A stretch of DNA of 8,061 bases from Thermoplasmata archaeon (GTDB lineage: Archaea; Thermoplasmatota; Thermoplasmata; Thermoplasmatales; Thermoplasmataceae): contig JAJZKL010000028.1 of assembly GCA_021804185.1 (NCBI GenBank), positions 1 through 8,061 of the forward strand, written 5' to 3'. A program made the translations under genes and the position numbers. A model generated the notes under the pieces. The model saw nothing but the letters and a program-made list of their open reading frames with translations, ran no database searches and had not been told where the DNA came from. Positions 1-5,134 of this stretch are shown here, in pieces; the stretch's first letter is position 1; the number at the start of each line of letters is the position of its first letter.

Positions 1-2
1 GT

Positions 3-143
3 AACAGTGCCGAGACCTGTGAAATCCACAATGGAGAACACAACACCGAAGAAGAAGGATCCTATGGCTCCCGCTGGAAACTCAAAAGGAACAATTGTGT
101 TGTGAGATCCAAGCTTGATTATGATGCAGAAGTTGCAGAATGA
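3..143 (+). CDS. 3' end of an unrecognised upstream gene (partial, frame uncertain)
   Basis: This frame is open from the window edge and stops with TGA at 141-143, giving about 46 charged C-terminal residues that end in LDYDAEVAE. I do not recognise a family. I prefer this frame because its stop lies inside the GAGGTGA ribosome-binding site of the next gene, an arrangement typical of coupled archaeal operon genes and seen again at 3380-3385 on the other strand. A rival + frame starts at base 1 and ends in TGA at 103-105. A hydrophobic minus-strand frame is also open here, but it has no ATG or TTG start between the aminotransferase and the window edge, only internal GTGs. The assignment is weak and rests mainly on spacing. 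Confidence 0.35.
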   Translation, partial: NSAETCEIHNGEHNTEEEGSYGSRWKLKRNNCVVRSKLDYDAEVAE

Positions 144-148
144 GGTGA
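142..148 (+). promoter_or_regulatory. Shine-Dalgarno site of the aminotransferase gene
   Basis: GAGGTGA lies four bases before the ATG at 153 and matches the archaeal anti-Shine-Dalgarno sequence well. It fixes the start of the aminotransferase and suggests the gene is internal to a transcript, because there is no convincing TATA box about 26 bases upstream. Confidence 0.75.
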
Positions 149-152
149 AAAT

Positions 153-1517
153 ATGAAAAGTGAATATTTTTTGAGTTACGAAAATGCGCCAGTTATAAAG
201 ACAGAACTCCCTGGCCCTAAGTCGAGGAAGATCCTGGAAAAGCAAGATCTACTTGAAACTGGGTCCAGAACATACACTAAGCAGTTCAGAATGGCCATAA
301 AAGAGGCCAGTGGATCAACCATCAGAGATATGGACGACAATGTGTTTATCGACTGGTTTTCGGGAATATGTGTGCTCAACCTTGGTCATAACCACCCTGT
401 CGTGAAAAAAGCAATGGCCGATCAGCTTGACAGGCTTGTCCATATAAACGAAGTCCCTACGGAAACAAGAATTGAATTCCTGGAGACTTTGAATTCAACA
501 CTTCCCTCTGGGCTCAGGAACCATGCAAAGACCATGTTTACTGTAACAGGAGCTGATGCATGCGAAGCAGCCATAAGCCTTGCCCGGCATGTATCCGGGA
601 AAAAGACCGTTGTTGTATTTGGAGGCGCCTATCATGGAGTTGCAGGTGACATTATTTCGGCAACTGCAAATCATCACTATCGTGATTTAGCAGGCATAGA
701 CAGGGGGAACTTCTACCATCTCCCATATCCTTACTCCTATAGATTTCCATTAAAAGTCAGAGAGGAGGACATTAGTAAAGCTGTAATTGACCAGCTTGAA
801 TATCTGATTAAGGATCCATATTCTGGACCAGGTGCCATAGGGGGAGTAATGGTTGAACCTGTACAGGGGGAAGGCGGATACATCGTACCTCCGGCGGACT
901 TCCTTCCAATGCTTCGAGAGGTGACAGAGAAGTATTCTGTCCCGCTGATACTTGATGAAGTTCAATCGGGAGTGGGAAGGACAGGCAAGATTTGGGCATC
1001 CGAACATTCACGCATTTCACCGGATATAATGTGCATATCCAAGAGCATTGGAGGAGGAATTCCCACATCAATGATAGCATACAGAGAGGAATATGACAGG
1101 AAGCTTCCTGGTGGTTTCCATTTCGGAACATACAGGGGAAATCAACTTGCCTTAGCTGCTGGAACTGCCATTCTGAAATACCTGAAGGAAACAGATTTAC
1201 TGTCCCGTGTCACAAACAAAGGAGAATACATAAAGAAGAGACTGAGTGAGGCAATGCAACTTAGCGATAAGGTTGGAGAGGTAAGAGGTTTAGGTTTCAT
1301 GATCGGAGTGGAGATGGTGACGGACAAAAAGTCCAGGGAGCCGGATATGGAATTTGCTCAGAAACTCAAGTCTGAACTTTTCAGGAATGGGCTTCTAATG
1401 CATACCTGTGGACACTATTCCAATGTACTCCGACACATGGCCCCTCTAACAATAGAGGATGAACTTATCGACAGAGGAATTGAAATATTTCTGGAGAGCC
1501 TTAAAAATCTCTCCTGA
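153..1517 (+). CDS. PLP-dependent class III aminotransferase (4-aminobutyrate/ornithine type)
   Basis: A 454-residue fold-type I, class III aminotransferase, probably cytosolic. Such enzymes move an amino group, often the terminal amine of a diamine or omega-amino acid, to 2-oxoglutarate or another keto acid. Visible motifs are PGPKS near residue 20, the TGADACEAA phosphate-binding turn (132-140), the AYHG cofactor-stacking segment (159-162), EPVQGEGG (235-242), DEVQSGVGRTGK with the pyridine-nitrogen aspartate D268, and the Schiff-base lysine K297 in ISKSIGGGIP. TYRGN (326-330) occupies the usual TFGGN site. Length and motif order are complete for the GabT/ornithine aminotransferase group; archaeal members include ornithine aminotransferases and amino acid racemases, so the substrate cannot be read from sequence. 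The start is supported by a strong ribosome-binding site. Fifteen bases separate it from the dehydrogenase gene downstream, so cotranscription is likely. Confidence 0.93.
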   Translation: MKSEYFLSYENAPVIKTELPGPKSRKILEKQDLLETGSRTYTKQFRMAIKEASGSTIRDMDDNVFIDWFSGICVLNLGHNHPVVKKAMADQLDRLVHINEVPTETRIEFLETLNSTLPSGLRNHAKTMFTVTGADACEAAISLARHVSGKKTVVVFGGAYHGVAGDIISATANHHYRDLAGIDRGNFYHLPYPYSYRFPLKVREEDISKAVIDQLEYLIKDPYSGPGAIGGVMVEPVQGEGGYIVPPADFLPMLREVTEKYSVPLILDEVQSGVGRTGKIWASEHSRISPDIMCISKSIGGGIPTSMIAYREEYDRKLPGGFHFGTYRGNQLALAAGTAILKYLKETDLLSRVTNKGEYIKKRLSEAMQLSDKVGEVRGLGFMIGVEMVTDKKSREPDMEFAQKLKSELFRNGLLMHTCGHYSNVLRHMAPLTIEDELIDRGIEIFLESLKNLS

Positions 1518-1532
1518 TTTTTTATGATTTAA

Positions 1533-2582
1533 ATGAGAATGATGAAATTTTCCCCAAGCATAGCTGCAGGTCTGGGGTCCGTAAACTCTATTGGAGAGGT
1601 TCTTCCAGAACTATTTAGTCACAAAGACGTTATACTTGTTTCCGGCGAAACTTCATTCAAAATGTTCGGTGAGGGAGTAAAAAAAGCACTGGAATCTCAT
1701 GATTATCATGTGCATGAAATTGTTTTTCAGTTTACTCCAGACAAGTCCGGGATTGATAATTTGAGGGCCAGAGTTCTGAAAGCAGGAGATGAAAAATACC
1801 CTTTGATAGCACTTGGTGGCGGTGTGGTAATAGATCTCTGTAAATACATAGCCAGCGAGTTAGACCGCCATCTTATAGTGATCCCAACACTTCTATCAAG
1901 CGATGCGATTGCTTCAGGCTATTCAGTGATATGGAACGAAACAACAAACAGGGCTGTAAGAACAAAATCACCAAACATGATTATTGGGGATTATGATATT
2001 CTCAAACGGCAACCCAAGAAGTACATTTCAGCTGGAATTGGAGACATGCTTTCTAAGGTTTCGGCACTCTTCGACTGGAGGTTATCATTCTGGATGGGGG
2101 GAGAATCCTATAATGATTTTGCAATGACAGTGGCCAGGTCCACCACTGAGCTATTACAGAGAAGGATAATTGATGTATCGAAGATGAACTACATCGGAAT
2201 TGAAACACTGTTTCTCTCTGAAGTTACAGACGGATACCTCATGGAGCTGGCTGGGTCTACAAGAGTTGCGGCTGGCAGCGAACATCTTTTTACTTTTGCA
2301 TTGGAATCGCTTGAACCGGGAGGGCTTCATGGTCTATACTGTGGCCTTGGTACAATCATGATGTCATATCTTCAGTCCAGAGAAAATCTCGATATCCGAG
2401 GTTATCTTCAGGCGGGAGGATTGCCAACTAACATACAGGAAGCTGGGATAAGCAGGGAAAATATAATTCGTGCACTTACAGTGGCACACAAAATGAGACC
2501 ATGGTACACAATTCTTGGAGTTAATGGCTTAAGTGAAGGTTCTGCAGAAAGACTTGCAAGGTATACCCAGATTATAGAATGA
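1533..2582 (+). CDS. egsA: sn-glycerol-1-phosphate dehydrogenase (AraM/EgsA family)
   Basis: Reduces dihydroxyacetone phosphate with NAD(P)H to sn-glycerol 1-phosphate, the backbone of archaeal ether lipids, in the cytosol. At 349 residues it has the normal archaeal length. Visible are the nucleotide-binding GGGVVIDLCK (95-104), the PT..S.D segment (118-128), GIGDMLSKVSALFDW (168-182), GSEH (248-251), GGLHG (263-267) and the family tail MRPWYTIL (321-328). The zinc ligands are D171, H251 and H266. One segment is unusual: where archaeal enzymes normally read SHDGIASP, this protein reads SSDAIASG, losing the histidine and glycine but keeping the aspartate. The HGE after the second zinc histidine is HGL here. 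It may be the organism's main enzyme or a divergent paralogue. Three in-frame ATGs (1533, 1539, 1542) compete as start; none has a clear Shine-Dalgarno site. The gene converges with the minus-strand operon, 19 bases apart. Confidence 0.88.
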   Translation: MRMMKFSPSIAAGLGSVNSIGEVLPELFSHKDVILVSGETSFKMFGEGVKKALESHDYHVHEIVFQFTPDKSGIDNLRARVLKAGDEKYPLIALGGGVVIDLCKYIASELDRHLIVIPTLLSSDAIASGYSVIWNETTNRAVRTKSPNMIIGDYDILKRQPKKYISAGIGDMLSKVSALFDWRLSFWMGGESYNDFAMTVARSTTELLQRRIIDVSKMNYIGIETLFLSEVTDGYLMELAGSTRVAAGSEHLFTFALESLEPGGLHGLYCGLGTIMMSYLQSRENLDIRGYLQAGGLPTNIQEAGISRENIIRALTVAHKMRPWYTILGVNGLSEGSAERLARYTQIIE

Positions 2583-2587
2583 AAAAA
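2582..2587 (-). terminator. Oligo-T terminator of the RHH/FtsZ-like operon
   Basis: On the minus strand a run of six T follows the TGA at 2604-2602 by about 14 bases. Archaeal RNA polymerase commonly terminates at short U runs without a hairpin. The site sits in the 19-base convergent gap and includes the last base of the egsA stop codon. This is an inference from composition only. Confidence 0.4.
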
Positions 2588-2601
2588 TATTGGGGATTGT
2601 T

Positions 2602-3375
2602 TCACGCAGAAAGCTGATATTTAAGCAACTCTGATGCGTTGGACATTTTGGCTGAGAGTACCTCAACCTTTCTGGCGATTCTTTCATTTATCTTCTCTGG
2701 TATAGAGATTCTTGGGAAGCCGTCTGCTCTGAGTTTCTCAGAAACTGTTTGTACGTCGAATATGCTCACATGGTTCGTGAACTTCTTGATTTCCTGGAGC
2801 CCTATCTCAGATACCTTGCGCCTTGATCCGGAAACTTTTGCAGGTTTTATTATATAGCTGTAATGGGCTATATTCTTTGATTCAGCAAGTCTCAGGGTTT
2901 CCATATGAAGGGCCTGAATAAACTCATTACCGAATTCACTCACTAGGAGAATGGAGTTGGTTTTCTCCAGAGACTCAAAAATCTGCTTTGCCACAATTGA
3001 AACATTATCAGCAGTCTCGACATAATCAATGGAAACTGAAGCAGATTCGAGAGGGTTTGACCAGGACTCGTAATCCTCTATTTTTTTTCTGTATTCCAGC
3101 TCCTCCTTTGACATTATTGAGACATGCATATCTTCAGGACCTTCGATGACTATCTCACCTTCTTCCGTGTGAGAGGGTTTGATAAATGCTCTCTCATTTT
3201 TGAACTGGATTGATTTGTAAACTGTCTTTCGGACCTGTAGAGGCTTTATGTCCTTAAGTATTGAATATCCTGTCAGCCCAAAGCTCAATACCATATTGTC
3301 GTTTCTCTCCTGGAAGTATTTTCTTGCCAGCCCTCTGATCTTTCCATATATCTGACTTTCACCCATTATTTCCAT
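2602..3375 (-). CDS. Degenerate FtsZ/tubulin-like domain protein, coupled to an RHH regulator
   Basis: A 257-residue soluble protein with no signal peptide or membrane segment. I see no strong family signature, but residues 141-215 follow the FtsZ core in order: a hydrophobic strand (SILLVSEFGNE), a helix (LRLAESKNIA), a strand ending IIKP (175-178), GSRRK (183-187) like the FEGKRR of FtsZ, GLQEIKKFTNHVSIF (192-206) like GIEELRKHVDTLIV, and VSEKL (211-215) like NDKLL. FGLTGYSILK (32-41) could match the first glycine loop of FtsZ (GVGGAGNNAV). The GGGTGTG phosphate loop is replaced by EFGNEF, and the protein ends about where the long central helix of FtsZ ends, so the C-terminal half with the T7 catalytic loop is absent. 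GTP hydrolysis is therefore unlikely. The ATG at 3375 has AGGTGA four bases upstream, and that site contains the stop of the RHH gene, implying translational coupling. The FtsZ assignment is by eye and unproven. Confidence 0.6.
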   Translation of the reverse strand: MEIMGESQIYGKIRGLARKYFQERNDNMVLSFGLTGYSILKDIKPLQVRKTVYKSIQFKNERAFIKPSHTEEGEIVIEGPEDMHVSIMSKEELEYRKKIEDYESWSNPLESASVSIDYVETADNVSIVAKQIFESLEKTNSILLVSEFGNEFIQALHMETLRLAESKNIAHYSYIIKPAKVSGSRRKVSEIGLQEIKKFTNHVSIFDVQTVSEKLRADGFPRISIPEKINERIARKVEVLSAKMSNASELLKYQLSA

Positions 3376-3379
3376 ATCT

Positions 3380-3385
3380 TCACCT
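3380..3385 (-). promoter_or_regulatory. Shine-Dalgarno site overlapping the RHH stop codon
   Basis: AGGTGA on the minus strand lies four bases before the ATG of the FtsZ-like gene. Its TGA is the stop codon of the upstream RHH gene, so translation of the two genes is probably coupled. This supports the ATG at 3375-3373 over the second methionine three codons later. Confidence 0.75.
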
Positions 3386-3808
3386 GTTTCTCTCTACCCT
3401 TTTTTCCTTTCCATCTTCCGCGAGGTTCCTCTTCATATCTTCAAAGGCTTTCATTTCCTGCATGAGTTTTGAAAAACCTTCCATCTTTGTCTTAAGTATC
3501 CCGTTTACAACCCCGTCAACAAACGCCTTCTCCAAAATTTCTGAAATGGCATCGGTTTTGGATTTGAATATTCCATTTGAAACTGCAATATCTATGAGCT
3601 TCTCCAGATTCTCACTGAGTTCAACTGATTGCTTTTTCGAGCTCTCCACAATCACCCTAGAGCGTGAAATGTAGTCAAGTGCAGAGAATCTGATGAATTC
3701 AGAGCGACTTGGGAAACGCTCGTTTAACCTGAGAAACTCATCAATTTCATCTATCTCCTCCTGTGAAATGCGAAGTGTTATCTTTGTTTCAAGAGAGTCT
3801 TGTTTCAA
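3380..3808 (-). CDS. Ribbon-helix-helix (CopG-type) regulator with two RHH-like units
   Basis: A 142-residue protein, probably a DNA-binding transcription regulator. Residues 7-50 read as a classic RHH unit: strand ETKITLRIS, a helix rich in acidic residues (16-29), the turn RFPSRSEFIR (31-40) and a second helix. Residues 59-100 repeat the pattern: strand QSVELS, helix, the turn GIFKSKTDAI (79-88) and helix SEILEKAF (89-96). Single RHH proteins dimerise to bind palindromes, so two units in one chain suggest an internal pseudo-dimer or a higher-order complex. The tail (110-142) is charged. The start is a TTG: no in-frame ATG occurs before a stop upstream, and moving downstream would cut the first strand. 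It heads an operon with the FtsZ-like gene and lies next to a run of GTAC palindromes it may bind. Haloarchaeal CdrS, an RHH protein encoded beside ftsZ2, is the closest parallel by context. Confidence 0.82.
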   Translation of the reverse strand: MKQDSLETKITLRISQEEIDEIDEFLRLNERFPSRSEFIRFSALDYISRSRVIVESSKKQSVELSENLEKLIDIAVSNGIFKSKTDAISEILEKAFVDGVVNGILKTKMEGFSKLMQEMKAFEDMKRNLAEDGKEKRVERNR

Positions 3809-3835
3809 ATGCGTCTTAGTTTAATACGTTAGGAG

Positions 3836-3850
3836 ATATTTAAATTTTCT
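3836..3850 (-). promoter_or_regulatory. TATA box and BRE-like element of the RHH/FtsZ-like operon
   Basis: On the minus strand the sequence reads AGAAAA followed by TTTAAATAT, a purine-rich BRE-like stretch directly before a TATA-like box. The box centre lies about 32 bases before the TTG start, so transcription would begin a few bases before, or at, the start codon. That leaves a very short leader with no room for a Shine-Dalgarno site, in line with none being visible. Confidence 0.55.
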
Positions 3851-3856
3851 TATTTG

Positions 3857-3866
3857 TATGTACATA
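3857..3866. promoter_or_regulatory. Palindrome TATGTACATA, candidate RHH operator
   Basis: A perfect 10-base palindrome centred on GTAC, lying about a dozen bases upstream of the TATA box of the RHH operon. RHH dimers usually bind short palindromic or repeated half-sites near their own promoter, so autoregulation is a reasonable inference. Confidence 0.5.
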
Positions 3867-3877
3867 TTTCCAATGAA

Positions 3878-3895
3878 GTACATTCAAATATGTAC
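3878..3895. promoter_or_regulatory. Paired GTACAT/ATGTAC half-sites, candidate RHH operator
   Basis: GTACAT at 3878-3883 and ATGTAC at 3890-3895 form an inverted pair with a six-base spacer. Together with the palindrome at 3857-3866 this puts three GTAC cores within 36 bases next to the RHH promoter. Confidence 0.5.
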
Positions 3896-3977
3896 AATAT
3901 TAATACGTAATAATCCTGTATTTTATGGAATTTAATAGCATTGAAAAAAACTTGCTTGTTAGAATTGTTCTATTCAT

Positions 3978-3994
3978 ATGTACGCACTGTACAT
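3978..3994. promoter_or_regulatory. Inverted repeat ATGTAC-5-GTACAT, candidate operator
   Basis: ATGTAC (3978-3983) and GTACAT (3989-3994) form an inverted repeat around a five-base spacer. It uses the same hexamer as the sites near the RHH promoter but lies on the aIF2 beta side of the gap, about 80 bases before that start codon. Confidence 0.5.
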
Positions 3995-3997
3995 TTT

Positions 3998-4028
3998 AAT
4001 GTATTTTACTCAATATTAATAATACATT
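3998..4028. repeat. Inverted repeat AATGTATT/AATACATT flanking a possible aIF2 beta promoter
   Basis: AATGTATT (3998-4005) and AATACATT (4021-4028) are perfect 8-base inverted arms around 15 AT-rich bases. The interval includes AATATTAATAATA, the best TATA-like stretch upstream of the aIF2 beta gene. It could be a protein site over the promoter; the high AT content makes a chance repeat fairly easy. Confidence 0.4.
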
Positions 4029-4059
4029 ATTTCGGAAACATTAAAGTTATTAGAGGACT

Positions 4060-4065
4060 GGTGAT
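4060..4065 (+). promoter_or_regulatory. Shine-Dalgarno site of the aIF2 beta gene
   Basis: GGTGAT is fully complementary to the archaeal anti-Shine-Dalgarno sequence and lies eight bases before the ATG at 4074. It indicates a leadered transcript, unlike the RHH and riboflavin kinase genes, which look leaderless or nearly so. Confidence 0.7.
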
Positions 4066-4073
4066 TTAGAAGA

Positions 4074-4697
4074 ATGGACATTAATGATTATGAAAAATTA
4101 CTTGCCAAGGCCGAGCCTGTATTGTCAGGCTCAAATAAGAACCAGGACAGGCTTCAGATTCCAGAACCTGATATAATATACGAGGGAAAAGTAACCATTA
4201 TAAGAAATTTCATGGATATGGTCGAACTGATAAACAGAGACCCAAAGCACATCTCAAAATTTCTAATGACGGAATTTGGGATAGGAGTTAACATAAGCGG
4301 AAAGAGACTGATTATAAACAGGAAGATATCTGCGGATCAGATAAGCACAAAGATCAGACAGTATATGGATTCGTTTGTAATATGCTATGAATGCAACTCA
4401 CCTGATACCGACATTCAGAAGATTGGCAGGACAAATGTGCTTGTCTGCAAGGCCTGTGGAGCTCAGCACCCCATTAGGATAGCTTCTGAGACTGCGCATG
4501 AGGATGAAAAGGTTGAAGAGGGAAAACTCTACACCGTTCAGATTTCCAGGATAGGTGCATCTGGGGAAGGCCGGGCGTTCTACAGAGGCTATAATATATT
4601 TGTACCAGGAGTAAAGAAGGGTGATGTTGTTAAGGTCAATATAAAGAAGATAAGAAACAACACCGCAATAGCTGAGGTTGTAGACAGATCAACCTGA
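4074..4697 (+). CDS. Translation initiation factor aIF2 subunit beta with C-terminal TRAM domain
   Basis: The beta subunit of the heterotrimeric aIF2 that carries initiator Met-tRNA to the small ribosomal subunit. At 207 residues it is longer than the common archaeal form of about 140. The N-terminal segment (1-30) resembles the part that contacts the gamma subunit. Residues 38-98 form the aIF2beta/eIF5 core (VTIIRNF; HISKFLMTEFGIG; LIINRKI). The zinc ribbon has all four cysteines, C104, C107, C125 and C128. Residues about 149-204 form a TRAM domain (YTVQISRIGASGEGRAFYRG, FVPGVKKGDVV), a small RNA-binding barrel known from tRNA-modifying enzymes. TRAM-tailed aIF2 beta is known in several euryarchaeal groups. 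The ribosome-binding site supports the start. The PIN nuclease gene follows 20 bases downstream. I am confident of the family; the role of the TRAM tail is inferred to be extra RNA contact. Confidence 0.96.
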   Translation: MDINDYEKLLAKAEPVLSGSNKNQDRLQIPEPDIIYEGKVTIIRNFMDMVELINRDPKHISKFLMTEFGIGVNISGKRLIINRKISADQISTKIRQYMDSFVICYECNSPDTDIQKIGRTNVLVCKACGAQHPIRIASETAHEDEKVEEGKLYTVQISRIGASGEGRAFYRGYNIFVPGVKKGDVVKVNIKKIRNNTAIAEVVDRST

Positions 4698-4717
4698 AAT
4701 CCTGATATAACCCTAAC

Positions 4718-5086
4718 ATGAAAGCGTGGACTACCAGTATAATAGTGGATACCAATGTACTCATTTATTCCATTAAGAACAGGATAGACATTGAAGAGAT
4801 CCTGCTCAGAAAATTCAGGATAAAGTCCATAATTGTCCCGGACTGTGTTTTAAGGGAGCTTGAAGGTTTATCCTCTTCAGTTCCATTTGCCAGTGGAGCA
4901 CTCAAGCTTGCCGGCAGATTTGACAGGACACCATCTGAAGGAACTGGGGACACCTGTATATTGAAACTGGCCATAGATAAAGGATTTCCAGTTCTTACCA
5001 ACGATCTCGGCTTTCTCTCGATTCTAAAGAAGAATGGAGTGGGTTGCCTTACCGTAAAGAATAATAGAGATATTGTTCCCTGGTAG
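4718..5086 (+). CDS. PIN-domain nuclease, archaeal Fcf1/VapC9-like
   Basis: A 122-residue single PIN domain, a metal-dependent endoribonuclease fold. The acidic active site is complete: D11 in the opening strand IIVDTNVLIY, E47 in LRELEGL, D78 in GTGDTCIL and D96 in LTNDLGF. The N13 that usually follows the first aspartate is present. There is no antitoxin-like small gene upstream; the partner is aIF2 beta, 20 bases before. Related archaeal PIN proteins resemble eukaryotic Fcf1/Utp24 of rRNA processing and often sit near translation genes, so a housekeeping RNA-processing role is more likely than a toxin. No Shine-Dalgarno site precedes the ATG; the start is chosen because it directly precedes the first PIN strand. 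Confidence 0.88.
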   Translation: MKAWTTSIIVDTNVLIYSIKNRIDIEEILLRKFRIKSIIVPDCVLRELEGLSSSVPFASGALKLAGRFDRTPSEGTGDTCILKLAIDKGFPVLTNDLGFLSILKKNGVGCLTVKNNRDIVPW

Positions 5087-5105
5087 AGAGGTAAACAGGG
5101 ATATG

Positions 5106-5115
5106 TTTTATTTTA
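5106..5115 (+). promoter_or_regulatory. TATA-like box of the riboflavin kinase gene
   Basis: TTTTATTTTA is centred about 25 bases before the ATG at 5135, the distance expected for a leaderless archaeal transcript. The AGGTGAG next to the ATG lies too close to serve as a normal ribosome-binding site, which also favours leaderless expression and a transcription unit separate from the PIN gene. Confidence 0.5.
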
Positions 5116-5134
5116 CCTAAGCATAACAGGTGAG

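Larger units (their letters stand above)
3809..4073. other. AT-rich divergent control region, no gene
   Basis: This 265-base gap separates the RHH operon (minus) from aIF2 beta (+). It is markedly richer in A and T than its neighbours and shows no reading frame resembling a protein. It holds a TATA-like box for the RHH gene, five GTAC cores, an inverted repeat at 3998-4028, and direct repeats: TTAATACGT at 3821-3829 and 3900-3908, CAATATTAATA at 3895-3905 and 4011-4021, and TGTATTTTA at 3917-3925 and 4000-4008. I see no RNA gene in it. Confidence 0.8.

Noticed and set aside
1..152. Hydrophobic minus-strand open frame reading like a membrane protein (AGAIGSFFFGVVFSIVDF)
   Set aside because: It has no ATG or TTG start between the aminotransferase gene and the window edge, only internal GTGs, and the antisense of a K/E-rich stretch always looks hydrophobic. 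The Shine-Dalgarno site at 142-148 favours an upstream + strand gene.
1518..1523. T6 run directly after the aminotransferase stop as a terminator
   Set aside because: It lies only ten bases before the egsA start codon, and no good TATA box at the right distance gives egsA its own promoter. Read-through is more likely, so I did not list it as a terminator.
3809..4073. Replication origin or CRISPR-like array in the AT-rich repeat region
   Set aside because: Repeats are short (6-11 bases) and irregularly spaced, with no uniform repeat-spacer pattern, no origin-box G-runs and no nearby Cdc6/Orc or cas gene. Operator sites explain it more simply.
4718..5086. VapC toxin of a toxin-antitoxin pair
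   Set aside because: No antitoxin-sized gene adjoins it, and the gene is placed with aIF2 beta. The only DNA-binding protein of suitable type nearby, the RHH protein, belongs to a divergent operon.
5128..5134. AGGTGAG as the ribosome-binding site of riboflavin kinase
   Set aside because: It abuts the ATG with almost no spacer; a TATA-like box 25 bases upstream fits leaderless expression better.
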